Source: Euborellia annulipes (lineage: Eukaryota > Arthropoda > Insecta > Dermaptera > Anisolabididae). Taken from it: a stretch of 64,000 nucleotides of DNA. Positions within the stretch are counted from its first letter, which is position 1. The number at the start of each line of letters is the position of its first letter. The notes beneath the pieces were generated by a model. The model searched no databases. It worked only from the letters and a program-made list of their open reading frames with translations, and was not told the origin of the DNA. The translations under genes were made by a program, and so were the position numbers. The stretch spans positions 1-64,000 of the forward strand of contig JAKCPI010007946.1 of NCBI GenBank assembly GCA_023213315.1, written 5' to 3'. Of this stretch, positions 13,401 to 22,959 are shown one piece after another.

Positions 13401-16400
13401 CCTTCCCTGGAGTCGAACCAGGACCTCCACGCTCGCGGCGAGCGGACTACTCGCATCCTAGGCCGCCGGTCCAATCTAGAGTAGTCCGCCCGTCGCGAAA
13501 ACGTAGAGGCCCTGGTTTCGCGACTGGCGGACTATCCTTATCATTGACGGATAAGGGTAGTCCGCCCACCGCGAATGCGTGGAGGTCCTGGTTCGACTCC
13601 AGGGGGCGCAATTTTGCCCAATCATAAGCACAAACGCATCTCGTAATTTTTTCTATGAAAAACTTATTAATGTTAATTTTTTTATTAATTACAAAATGTT
13701 TTAATAATTTCAGGTTACATCAAATCATCAATAGTTGTGATTTTTCACATCTATCCTTTTAATATTAAATTATATTATTGATAAACTTCACAAATATTTT
13801 TACACATTTGGAAGTCATCACAAAAGAAAAATGTCTACAAGAAACCATTGTGTGAATGGAGGTCATCTATGAAAACATTACTGTGAATACGTATCGTTAT
13901 TTTTCTTTTATATATAAATAAACATACATATATATTATATATATAGACATGAATATATATATATATATATAATTTTTTTAAACACCGTTTATTTTAAAGT
14001 CACTAATGTTTTTCACGATGGCTTATCTTAAGAAGCTGTTGTATTATGTGCTTTTTTTACGCGCCCTACACGCCGCGCTAAAACGGACGTTCTAATCTAT
14101 AAAAAAAAAGAAAAAATAATGAATAAAAAGAAAAAAAAAACAAACAAAATAAATAAAAAAAAAAACATTCTTTTTAATTAAGGTGACCTTTGAACACGTT
14201 TAAGTATATTTTAATAAATTCCTTACTTCTTCCCCTATTTTTTTTTGTTTCCTTAATTATCACCTCAACACTCCAAATTACTTTTCTATAATTATCCAAA
14301 ATATCAACCAACCACAACGAATTCATGTAAATTTTATTTACCTACCGTTCCATTACTTTCATCCAAAAAAATAATTTTATAATTCCAGATAATAAAATTC
14401 ATCTTTTAATTTGTAAAAAAAATTTTTTATATTTTTATCTAGATATTATAGATCATATTCTTTTAACTGTATATATATATTATTTATTTTGAAATATAGA
14501 TCTAAATCCTCATTTTGAATTTGGTTACATAGTTTTATAATTTTATGTTGTACAATAAATTAATCAACTTATTGAATAATTTTTATCCTTAAAATATAAA
14601 TTTTTACATTGAATAGATTAAAAAATGTATTCGAAAAAAAAATGTGCAGAATTTTTATGGCAGAAATAGATGTTTATTATAAAGAGATTATTTTTTATAT
14701 TTGTAGTAAAAAAAAATCATTATATAACATTTATTTAATGAACAATTTCTCATTCAATATTTATAAATAAATAATATTAGCCCTAGTAATCGATGATTAA
14801 TATGGTGCTGAAAACCACAGATTTTTTTTTATTTACTTCAGAATTAATTAATAATTAAATATAATTAGATGTCCAAATAAATTTATTATTCTTATATACA
14901 TTAAAATTAAAAATGTTTTAATTTTTTGAAAGCCTGAGTGAAATTCTTATTACTTTTTATAGAATTAATTTTCAAATCTTGCATCTCTTCCCAATTTTTA
15001 GTAAAATGTTTTTAATAGGCAACTAATAATTTATATCTTTCACAGTTGTTATTAATACCACAATTCTTATATAATGAATAAAATACACGATATATGCCCC
15101 CTATTATTACCTGAAGGAGGTGATAAAATTGCCAAAAATTTTTTTGAAAAGGAGCCTGATACATAAATTTACATGTATTGCCTATTGACCAACACTGGGA
15201 CTTTAACAATTTTGAAGGACTGGAGATAGGTAAATAAAATTCACCCGAAACGTCTCGTTGAATTGTATTAAATTAAATCGGAGGCTTTTATTTTTGGCTG
15301 CACCTGCTCTTTCCCCTGTCTATAGAAAAACAATCACAGACTTCATTGATTTACCTATAAATTTTTTTGTCTTTTAATTAAACTATAAAAATCAACAATC
15401 AGTGATCGTCAATATTGCACCATTCGGGCATGCTTGAGTAATGGTGTAACAATTTCTTCTATAAATATGTACAATGCGTTATTTACCCCTACCACGAGCG
15501 TATATAAAAAATTTTTTTCGAGGGAGGGAGGAGGGCCGAACTCATTTTTAAATACCCCCCCCCCCCCCATATACAAAAATATTTTTAAAATACCAGATAG
15601 ATATACTTCAGCCCCGAGAGGCCCGGCCTTCCTATCAAAGACAATTTTTTTTTATTTCAAATTTCTTCTGATTTTACCTGAGCCCTAAGGGCTCTCAAAG
15701 ACCCAAGTTTTATTAACAAATTGCTTATATATTAATATATATCATTTTTTTGATTTATTTTATTTATGCGACGCACTTTTTCAAACTAAAATATAGATAT
15801 TAACTATATACCCGTATATATGTATATAGATTTGAAAAATTTATATACTTATATACGCCCCTGACCCCTAACATATATTCCGTCTTTGAGTATCGCTCTT
15901 GCATTTAGGGAATAATGATGGCTATCTCGAATGTTTTTTTCTTTTTTTTTGTGTACGCATTTATTATTATATTTTTAAATACAAACGGGTTTCTTTGACC
16001 AAATATGGGCCATTGTTTACATCTGAGGCTAACAACAAAGACTCTTTCTAGGCTGTTTATATTTTTATTTCTCTTCCCTCTATATATATTTTAATATATA
16101 GAGAGAGAGAGAATGGGGGTTGTATATAAAAAATTGGAGGGAGGGTGTTTGTTTGGTTTTTTTTTTGGGTGTCTTATAAAAAGGGGTGGTGGGGGGGTGG
16201 GTTGGTGTGTGTGTGTGTGTGTGTGTGTGTTTGTTTTTGTTTTATTTATGAAGGAATTGAGCGGAGGTTGAAATTTTAATTTAAGAAACACCCCCCGGGA
16301 CGGAAAAATAAGCTTTTAATCGAAATCGGCAAAGAGTACAGTACTTTAGATGTACTTTTTCAGTTTTTTTCGATTTTCTCAAAATTTGCTCCAACGATTT

Positions 16401-16749
16401 TTTTTAAAATTCAAAAATCAATTATTTTTTAGATGCTCTTTCAAATGTATATTCTCATTTTGCGATTGAAATCTTCTGAAGACCATTTATCTTGTATTTT
16501 ATAGGGAAGATAGGAGAAATGATTGCATGGTACAAAATATAAATATTTTCCCATATTATAAATTTTACATCTGAATTCATGTTCCATACTGTCGGGAACT
16601 AAATAATGTGAAAAAAAATCGGGGAGACAGAACACAACTTTCGATTAGAAGGAAGAGAAAGTTTGTGTGTAGAGATTTTTACTTAAAAATTTCTATTGAA
16701 ATTATCACTGGCGTCGGAAGGAATGTTATCAGCTTTATAATTAGATTAT

Positions 16750-16785
<36 letters not shown>

Positions 16786-17350
16786 TGAATGTGCTGAATC
16801 AAGTGTAAAGTGATCTAATTAAAAAACTGATTTCATTCCTCCCGATTCCATTGTATAAATCCAAGTCATCCAATGAGTAATAAAATTATCATTTTTTATT
16901 TTAAAGTTCTTAACAATTAATTTAAAATAAAGGACGAATTTTTACATATAAATCAATGTATATTTGACAAAAAGACAAAATTAAAATCTGATAATAAGTA
17001 CAGTAGATTTAGACATTTTTTTTTTACTTTAGTAATTTATAAGTTTTTAAAATTAAATTTTTTTAAATAAAGACTTATATAATTATAATTTTCACTGTAT
17101 CAATTTAGAATTTAATTAATTTTTAAAAATCTATAAAAAATATTTCATTAATTAAAAAAAATTTGCAAAAATATAAAAAGACCAAATAAAGGATTTATTT
17201 TATATAAATTTATATATATAATAACCAGATTTTATTTTTTTTTAAATAAATACAAAAAACGAAATAAATACTAAAGAGGAAATTAGCTTTTATTTTTTTT
17301 AAATTAAGATAATTTTTGTTAATATTCAAATTAAAACAAAATTATATATA

Positions 17351-17381
<31 letters not shown>

Positions 17382-17533
17382 GAATTTTACCTTTCGGCTG
17401 CTGATTGTTTATTTATTAAACTAGGAACAGACAATATGTTATATATGTTTAATTTGTTTGATTTTTTCAGAGTTCCCACGATTATTCGTTCACGGGTAGC
17501 CCTACATCATCTGCATTTGTCTTGCCGCTCTGA
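1457..17533 (+). CDS. TCF20/RAI1-like ePHD-finger chromatin protein, 3' part (5' exons outside the window)
   Basis: Seven exons with GT-AG borders and consistent phases: 1457-1558, 6032-6362, 8589-8726, 9555-9871, 12328-12507, 12866-13009, 17471-17533 (stop TGA 17531-17533), 424 codons visible. Exon 2 is Ser/Thr-rich and basic, with an AT-hook core (KRGRP) near the middle. Exon 4 holds WVCAFCRLGPH and GDLFGPYLV, exon 5 the WVHEECAVW...GLQEAVW block, and exon 6 CARC...IGC...CAPRLHYTC...CVAVCARHK. Together these form the zinc ligands of an extended PHD domain in the order seen in TCF20, RAI1 and PHF-type nucleosome-binding proteins. The last exon adds only 20 residues (SSHDYSFTG...), so the ePHD is C-terminal, as in that family. 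A nuclear chromatin or transcription role follows from the family. Introns hold repeats, including a 160-bp tandem array just after exon 4. The first visible exon (ILSSSVICDTLPAS...) is the least certain, but it keeps phase with exon 2. Assignment to TCF20 versus RAI1 is not possible. Confidence 0.82.
2433..2490. repeat. short near-perfect palindrome
   Basis: GGATGCAGCCAAATAATTGAT is followed directly by its complement ending in TTTGGCTGTATCC, with almost no loop. The CAGCCAAATA tip also occurs in the foldback at 26.8 kb, so this may be a remnant of the same family. It abuts the family A repeat. Confidence 0.75.
2491..3179 (+). repeat. dispersed hairpin-ended repeat, family A, full-length copy
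   Basis: About 690 bp. The 5' end is a small palindrome, ACTTTCTCTTACC...TATATA...GAGAAAGT. The middle has GATGTCGAGATTTTGATGG, a TG/GGTGGG-rich tract, a CACCCCCCGGGAC block and TTTTTTCGATTTTCTCAAAA. The 3' end is a strong hairpin of about 110 bp: AATCTGGTGTGAC...CAACTTTCGATTACC / GGTAAGAGAAAGTTGTGTG...GTCACACCAGATTTTTT. Copies or pieces recur at 525, 4068, 8229, 8771, 16071, 23995(-), 32683, 37884, 38793, 50640 and 53455. It encodes no protein. Class unknown. Confidence 0.85.
3180..4067. other. intron sequence without recognised gene
   Basis: AT-rich intron of the TCF20/RAI1-like gene. I see only short unsupported ORFs and, near 3840-3950, a stretch resembling 1740-1830 (shared words such as TTTATAAAAGAATAAA), suggesting an unclassified dispersed repeat. 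Confidence 0.4.
4068..4619 (+). repeat. dispersed hairpin-ended repeat, family A
   Basis: Starts ACTTTCTCTTACCTC and ends in the AATCTGGTGTGAC...CCCCAGATTTTTT hairpin. It is internally deleted relative to the 2491-3179 copy: the TG-rich tract is missing. Confidence 0.82.
4684..5633. mobile_element. non-autonomous DNA transposon (PIF/Harbinger-like MITE) with TTA duplication
   Basis: The ends are inverted: GGCTGGTCGTCCACTGGACG at the left and the complement of GCCTGGTCGTCCACTGGACG at the right. It is flanked by TTA at 4681-4683 and 5634-5636. Both ends carry subterminal CGCTACAAG/CTTGTAGCG and GTCGTCCACTG repeats; the interior is AT-rich and non-coding. The 3-bp TTA duplication is typical of PIF/Harbinger elements. 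It lies in intron 1 (visible) of the TCF20/RAI1-like gene. Confidence 0.78.
6601..6637 (-). ncRNA. hammerhead-ribozyme motif, intact core
   Basis: Reading the - strand: CTGAAGA (6634-6628), stem II GTCC-TTT-GGAC, then GAAATCGATC (6615-6606). The core GAAA is followed by the palindrome ATCGAT, so stem III could form within or between two copies, and by C at the cleavage site. Stem I pairs GGC with GCC. This is one of the best preserved copies. The antisense strand runs into the host gene, so the motif is antisense to the TCF20-like transcript. Confidence 0.68.
6872..6908 (+). ncRNA. hammerhead-like motif, degenerate mirror copy
   Basis: Same layout as 6601-6637 in the opposite arm, but the conserved core reads CTGAAAA (G8 to A), which should abolish self-cleavage. 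Stem II (GTCC/GGAC) and GAAATCGATC are intact. It is sense to the TCF20/RAI1-like gene. Confidence 0.55.
7205..7816 (+). pseudogene. 5'-truncated LINE, 3' end of a reverse-transcriptase ORF (RTE/Jockey-type) with poly(A)
   Basis: An open frame at 7212-7802 encodes KYLGSIVASEGG, then a basic thumb-like region with PAIIYGTETW, RLRWFGHVMRR and GRPKRRWMDCV. These are hallmarks of the C-terminal end of non-LTR retrotransposon polymerases in arthropods. The ORF lacks the catalytic palm (no YADD block), so it is a 5'-truncated copy. It ends in TAG at 7800-7802 followed directly by A-rich sequence, as expected for LINE insertion. It is nearly intact in frame, suggesting a fairly young copy. It lies inside an intron. 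Confidence 0.88.
7901..8216. repeat. head-to-head pair of tRNA-derived sequences (inverted repeat)
   Basis: Arms 7901-7990 and 8130-8216 are complementary. Each contains GGATCTCCGCC...CCGGGGCATAGGC or its complement and a B-box-like GGGTTCGATTCCCGG. The + strand copy includes GGTGGCCTGGTGCAATGAATAGC, resembling an A-box/D-arm. The acceptor ends do not pair as in a working tRNA, so I call it a SINE-like or tRNA-pseudogene foldback. Confidence 0.7.
8229..8460 (+). repeat. dispersed hairpin-ended repeat, family A, 3'-truncated
   Basis: Matches the first third of family A (ACTTTCTTTTACC, TATATAGAGAGAAAGTATTG, TTCGATTTCGAGATTTTGAT), ending just after TACCCTCCGGGCC, close to the next exon at 8589. 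Confidence 0.75.
8771..9450 (+). repeat. dispersed hairpin-ended repeat, family A, full-length copy
   Basis: About 680 bp, highly similar to 2491-3179 from ACTTTCTCTTACC to the terminal hairpin ending CACACCAGATTTTTTTTT. It fills most of the intron between exons 8589-8726 and 9555-9871. Confidence 0.87.
10004..11603 (+). repeat. tandem array, ten 160-bp units, each an open reading frame
   Basis: Ten head-to-tail copies of a 160-bp unit beginning GACATTTAGATATGAAAAAT. The units begin at 10004, 10164, 10324 and so on to 11444. Copies are almost identical; I noticed single changes in copies 3, 9 and 10. Each copy contains ATGACATTT..., which opens about 54 codons (MTFRYEKFYQILLKSSEIV...) and closes at TAG just inside the next unit, because 160 is not a multiple of 3. 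It sits in the intron between exons 9555-9871 and 12328-12507. The peptide reading is polar and heptad-like, but no family is recognised. Confidence 0.95.
11669..12246 (-). mobile_element. internally deleted IS630/Tc1-mariner-type transposon remnant
   Basis: The inverted ends (GGGTGATTCATGAGG at the left; complement CTTATGACTCACCC at the right) extend for about 130 bp (GTTTATGGA.GTGATTCCTGACATGATTTTGAAC and complement) and are bordered by (TA)n. On the - strand about 12115-11900, a frame reads LTPDLTPLDYCIWGWMKDMV, then QTREELIQRILDA, and ends at a stop. This is the C-terminal end of an arthropod DDE transposase. The N-terminal and most of the catalytic region are deleted, so it is non-autonomous. 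Confidence 0.83.
13300..13650. repeat. inverted repeat with tRNA-like T-arm tips
   Basis: The left arm GTGCTTATGATTGGGCAAAAT and its complement at about 13606-13634 enclose two halves containing GGAGTCGAACCAGGACCTCC and its complement GGTCCTGGTTCGACTCC (a B-box-like motif), and AGTCCGCC..CGCGA blocks. Similar elements occur at 41.7-42.1 kb and 43.0-43.6 kb (split by another insertion). A non-autonomous foldback family. Confidence 0.72.
13660..16070. other. AT-rich intron, no gene seen
   Basis: Very AT-rich with homopolymer and (TA)n runs, plus a poly-C stretch near 15560. No exon with coding character was found. It belongs to the long last intron of the TCF20/RAI1-like gene. Confidence 0.5.
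16071..16680 (+). repeat. dispersed hairpin-ended repeat, family A, eroded copy
   Basis: Recognisable order (TATATAGAGAGAGAGA, TG-microsatellite about 16205-16230, CACCCCCCGGGAC, TTTTTCGATTTTCTCAAAA, AACACAACTTTCGATTA), with many small deletions relative to the 2491-3179 copy. Confidence 0.8.
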
Positions 17534-17781
17534 ATTATTAAACAAGCCAGCAGTGTGAAACTCTTATAATATAGATTTTGGAGAAAATTTGAAGTGAATT
17601 CATCAGTGTGACCAAGATTTTCGATTGATATAAAGGAAAGAATTCATTTTTATTGTTTTCTGTTTATTTGAATTTATGATGTAAATTTTCTTGGACTTTG
17701 TATAAAGGCTTCACTCACACAAAACGAAGAGGTCTATTCGACCTAGTCCCCACGGGCTAGAGAGTGAGAACCACTACATGT

Positions 17782-17787
17782 AATAAA
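17782..17787 (+). terminator. candidate polyadenylation signal of the TCF20/RAI1-like gene
   Basis: AATAAA about 250 bp after the stop codon at 17531-17533. Just upstream are two small GC hairpins (AGGTCTATTCGACCT and CTAGTCCCCACGGGCTAG). No transcript evidence. Confidence 0.4.
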
Positions 17788-18424
17788 ATTTTCCATATAT
17801 TTTCTCCAGCATTTCAAATAATGGTCTGCTGGAAAAAACTCGCTTATGGAAATCAAAAGGAATTGCCACTCACGTATATAAAAGTGCTCTCTTTATATAT
17901 ACCAGTATATATATATTAGAGTCCGACCAAAACAAGATTTTCAACCGAAACCGAAACTGAATTTCGGCCGAAACAGTAACCTTTTTTTTAAGGTGACTAA
18001 ATTTTTTCCGCCCCTTTCCCACACCCGGCGAGAATTTTTTTCTTTCCTTACTTGGGACGAGTCTCATCCCATCTTTTCAAACTCAGGTTTCGGCTGCTTT
18101 TTGGCCGAAACCGAAACAACGGGCGAAATCAGGATTTTTGGCCTAAATCGAATGTTCATTCGGTTTCTAATATATAAATATAAATATTTGGACATTTGGA
18201 TCAGACTCCGCTCTAGGCACTAGAAACCTGGGTGCCTAGGTCGCCAAATTAAAGGGGCAGAATTTTAGCTGTATATCTCACAATATATATTTTTATATAA
18301 GTTAATGAAAATTTGTAATTTACTTTTATCCTTTTGTTTCTTGTTCTTACAACTAGCGAAATACTTTTTTTTTTTTTATTTCAAGTTGCATTTTGACTTT
18401 TGATTTTAATATTTGTATTAAGCA

Positions 18425-18550
18425 TGTCCCGCACTAATGTTCGTCCTCTAGGAGCGCGTAGTGGATACCCGGCTAAGGGTACCTTTCCGAGGATTCAACT
18501 GAGCTTGGCGTTGCTTAACTTCACCGATCTCGGTGAAGGCTGGCGCCTCG
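18425..18550 (-). pseudogene. 5S-rRNA-like segment (pseudogene or 5S-derived SINE)
   Basis: On the - strand a GC-rich island contains GATCGGTGAAGTTAAGCAAC, then GCTCAGTTGAATCCTCGGA and CCGGGTATCC. These follow the order of the 5S rRNA internal promoter (A-box-like GTTAAGCAACG, intermediate element, C-box-like region). Similarity is partial and the expected 5' and 3' stem ends do not match well, so a functional 5S gene is unlikely. It is isolated in AT-rich intergenic DNA. Confidence 0.5.
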
Positions 18551-19592
18551 GCTAGTTATATTTTAATTTATATAATTTAAATAAGTCTAAATAATGGTAA
18601 TTATGCAAATAGATTAATGAATTTCAAATTTAAATTTCGCAATTTATATTCTTTGGTGAAATGGGCGCACTCTTGCGGATTTTTTTCCAACTCAATTTGA
18701 TATTCTCTTTGAAATTTAAATTAATTAAAAAATTTTCTCACATAGTACAAATATTAAATTGAATTAAAGAAAAAAATGATGTTTAATAAGTAATAGTGAC
18801 ATCTAATTTGACAAAATATTAATTCCTAAGTCAAGGCTAAACATTATTGTCAGAGGTATGTGGATTTATTTTAATTTTTAGTGAATAACCAACTTCCCAA
18901 TGTCTGATCCAAGGACGCCATTATCTTTTATCAGTATTTTTTATTTAATCAAATTGTATGTTTTAAAGTATTAATTTTTTAAAATTATTTTTATAAATTT
19001 ATTATATTGTCATTATAAATTATTCAAATTCAATAGAAAACTGTGACAGTTATTCCAAATAAGTGTCAAGGCCAAGTACTTCAAATTTCTGACCTTGACC
19101 GATATGCATGCAAAGGTCATCCAAAGATTAAATTGCCTTTCATTATCAATGTTTTGTTTCAATAACTCAATTTCATTTCACAAATTCAGAGAGTTTTTTC
19201 AGACAATCAAAGTTAGGGAAGGGAATTAAAATATACAGTATTAATTGCATAAATAATTCTGGTAATTTTAATTTTTACGGTGAGATAATATCACAGATCA
19301 CACACTAGAGGTAACCGGTTTTTTGTTACATCATTGACAGTTTGTATTGTTAACGTAATCTTTTTTTCTTGAACATAATGCTTCAATATTGTTTTATTAC
19401 TCATATATTTATTTGTATGCTAGTCCATCAAAGTAATTTATATATGTTACTAGCTATTAGCACATCTCACCAGAATTTTTAATTCATACTGATGTTAAAA
19501 TTAAGTATTAATATTCTTGGAAACGATGTAACACCTGTTTTATAGTATAAATCTAAAATTTCTGTGTAGTTTTTTTCAATATATATATATAT

Positions 19593-20819
19593 GGGTGATT
19601 CTACGCTATTTGGATTTTTTGTGTCCAGAAACCAAATATACTCTGTTCAATTTAATATTCATGATTTCCTTAGTTGACATTATTTTCGTATCTGTAATGA
19701 TAAAGGCCAGAAGATATTTTAATTTTTTTGAGTTTTATTAGCACCAGAAGAAATATGTTACCTGAAGAATGACACTATTGGCAGAATTGTGAAAATTAAG
19801 CTAGGAAAGTGACAGACAATTAACTATTTATAATGAAAGCTGAATTAATATTAAAAAACATACATATTATATCTATAAGATATTAAGGAAACAAAATTTC
19901 GTCCCTACCCGTGGGCGGGTATTTTCCCTGACAGAGTTTTTTTTTATTCCATTTTTTGACATCGAAGACCATTTAAACCCCGTATCTATTTATTTCAATT
20001 GGATTGATAGCTCAATCCAATTGAAATAAATTTTTGTCGCGATTAGACGGGATGCGAACCCTTGAATGTGCCTGAATAATGACAGCCAAACTAATGACAA
20101 AACCACACATTACGTTAAAAAAACAATACGCGTCTTTCTCTTGCCAAAGTTTCGACGTAATTCATGACATTTACATACAATAAACATTGCATTGTACATA
20201 TGTAGAGTTACGTAACGATAAAATATAAAGAGATTTATTTACCAGAATAAATATTGCATCTGACTGGCCCAAACACACTTTATGACAATTCAACAATAAC
20301 TAAAGCTATATTATTTGAATTATGCTCAACGCCGTTAGCTTGCTTCTTACTTCAGACTGTACTATGCCTGTTATTCATGGCCATTGTTATCCTTTGGCAG
20401 TTTTTATGATAAATTTTTATCTTTTAATTTTTCCAGAATAGATGACATCATTTTTAGGTCACGTGAAAACAAGTATTTTTTTATAATAACAAATACTTTT
20501 TAAAATGTATTTTCATTAATTATGTTTTGGGGTTTACTTATGTTTATAATTATGGTAAAAATATTATGTCAAGTTAATAAATAAATGAATGTCGAACAAA
20601 ACTAGTAAAAAACTAGAAATGGGACACCCAGAATACTGACATTTATGACTATTTTCAACTATTAATTCCTAAAATGAAACAGTTATCGTGAATTGACTAA
20701 ATGGCCCCAATAAAACACGATATTCTTTATTATTTAAGAATACAGTATCAATGATATAATTATTTTAACATATATTTTTTTCCACTGACCAATAAAATTC
20801 AAATAGCGTAGTATCACCC
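19593..20819. mobile_element. non-autonomous TIR element (GGGTGATTC ends) flanked by (TA)n
   Basis: GGGTGATTCTACGCTATTTG at the left and the complement CAAATAGCGTAGTATCACCC at the right, both bordered by TATATA. About 1.23 kb, no long ORF. The TIR start matches the element at 11669, suggesting a related Tc1/mariner-type family. A tRNA-like SINE piece (GGGATGCGAACCCTTGA near 20048) lies inside. Confidence 0.72.
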
Positions 20820-20832
20820 ATATATATATATG

Positions 20833-21305
20833 CGAAGATAAGTTTTCTCGGGTTGTGTCGCGTGTGATGTTGAGATTTACTCGACGTTTCGGCTCTCCTT
20901 TTGGAGCCATTTTCAAGAGTATGGGATTAGGGGCGAATTGTTGAGGTAGTTTGTTTACGGGGTCGCAGTCTTGCTGGTCCCCAGGTCAATTTGGTGGATG
21001 CCTCAGAGGCGTGGTTTGGTCTCCGAGAGCTAGAGGAAGGTTGGGTGTGTGTAATTGTGTAACCGAACACAAACACAATTACACACACCCAACCTTCCTC
21101 CAGCTCTCAGAGTACAAACCACGCCTCTGAGGCATCCACTAAATTGACCTGTGGACCAGCAAGACTGCGACCCCGTAAACAAACCACCCCAACAATTCCC
21201 CCTAATCCCAAACTCTTGAAAATGGCTCCAAAAGGAGAGCCGAAACGTCGAGTAAATCTCAACATCACACGCGACTTAACCGGAGAAAACTTATCTTCGC
21301 ATACA
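20833..21305. repeat. foldback element with divergent hammerhead-like motifs
   Basis: Arms of about 225 bp from GCGAAGATAAGTTTTCTC to its complement, around a short AACCGAACACAAAC centre. Both arms hold GGCTCTCCTTTTGGAGCC next to GACGTTTC (left) or GAAACGTC (right). Motif copies lie at 20880-20922 (-) and 21212-21256 (+). The core is decayed: CTGANGA reads TTGAAAA in both arms, while stem I (TACTC/GAGTA), stem II and GAAACGTC remain. The same change in both arms shows it predates or accompanied the palindrome. Confidence 0.85.
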
Positions 21306-21731
21306 TCCGGTCGCGGAAACCTTCCAGAATATATATATATATATATATACTGTATATATGCTGATGCAGGGCCTGAAATAGGCGCTTTGTTAGGAGGGAA
21401 AAAAAATTTAATTTGCCGCCCTCCCAATCACCCGCGCTGCACTGTAAATAAGCCATATTGATTTTAAAATTTTAATCTTTAAATTTGAGCAAATTTTTCT
21501 CGCCTCTAAAATTTTGCCGCCCTAGACCCTGGCACCACGGGAATAACCTATTTAAACTATATAACCACCACAAATAATGGTAATTCTTGTTTCTTAGAGG
21601 GGGTGGGAATTTCAAATACGAATATATTTATAAATTATGCATAATATAGTTAAGTAAAATTTGTTAATTTTTTGGATACCTTTGATTGCGATATGTTCAC
21701 TTTTCAAACGTTTCTTAATAACTAATTTCCA

Positions 21732-22072
21732 GGGCCGTATTTACGAAAAAGCGAACTAGGCACGCGCCTGGGTCGGCAAAATTTGTAAAAAAAAACCTTA
21801 TTTACATACCTAGGCCTATAATTTTTTTTTTTAAATAGAAAAGTAGGTAATCAGAAGTCCACTGGGGTGTTAGGTTATTTCTCAGAGTTGGGGTGATTGC
21901 AGGGAAGGGGGCGGCAAAATCGTCCACCCCCTAGAGGCTGCAAATGCCTAAATTCGCACCTGCTAATTTCATTTTGTTTTTTTGGAACCACTTTTCCTAT
22001 TATTGCCGCTCCCCATGTGCAGCCCGGGGCACAAACCCCCACTGCCCCCCCCCCCCTAGATCCGGCCCTGAG
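21732..22072. mobile_element. probable hAT-like MITE (CAGGGCCG ends)
   Basis: Begins CAGGGCCGTATTTACG and ends TAGATCCGGCCCTG, matching the ends of the element at 38113-38303. No flanking 8-bp duplication is evident, so one end may be rearranged. Confidence 0.55.
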
Positions 22073-22081
22073 CTGATGAAC

Positions 22082-22292
22082 GGCGGGATCTAAAAGAATT
22101 GTCGGAAGACAAAATCAAACTATCAATTCATAGCAAAGACAATTTATTGGTTATTTATTGAAACCAATAAATTGTCTCTGCTATGAATGAATGAAAAGAC
22201 AATTTATTGGCTATATATTGAAACCAATAAATTGTCACTGCTATGAATTGCTCGTTTGATTTTGTCTTCGGACAATTCTTTTAGAATCCGCC
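22082..22292. repeat. small foldback repeat
   Basis: Outer arms (GCGGGATCTAAAAGAATTGTC and complement ending GAATCCGCC) enclose two internal copies of GACAATTTATTGG...CCAATAAATTGTC, each itself a hairpin. Confidence 0.78.
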
Positions 22293-22959
22293 ATAAATCA
22301 GCATATAGCATCTATACTTGAAAAAAATTACACAGAAATTTTAGATTCATAAAATTAAAAAATATTTAATGGCCTGGAGGGTTTGCGGTTGTATGTTAAG
22401 ATATACTCGGGTTGAATCGCGTTGATTGTAGAGATTTACTCCTTTCGGCTCTCCTTTTGGGTTGTTTTCGTAGCCTTGCAGATTTGGCCAGAGGCTGCTT
22501 CAGAGGTTTCGATTTGTCTCAGAATTCAAATTAGCATCAATAAAGATCTATATGATTTAATTTATAATATAGATGTTTTGTCAGTCCAAAGAGGTGGGGG
22601 CGGGGGGAGGGCCTCTCAAGCCTTCCTAGATCTACATTTGGACATCGCCTATTTATTTATACCATTGATTTCAAATTAACTTAAATAATTTTTCATCGGA
22701 TTGTCTAAATTTCCGAGTAAACAACTTAGCATTTAAATAATTTAAAATTTTGCACTTATACTTTTCAGTTTTAGAAGAAAATAAACCAAAAATAGTTAAT
22801 TATTTACATTTTTATTATATTTACCTTTATCTTTTAAAGATAAATGACATAATAAAATCATTTGACTTTGGAATTAGTTCCATAGATAACAGAAAAAAAA
22901 ATATAAAGGCTCATTTGACTAGAAGTTCATTTCGTTTACAGAGTGAAGAGGAGATAACA

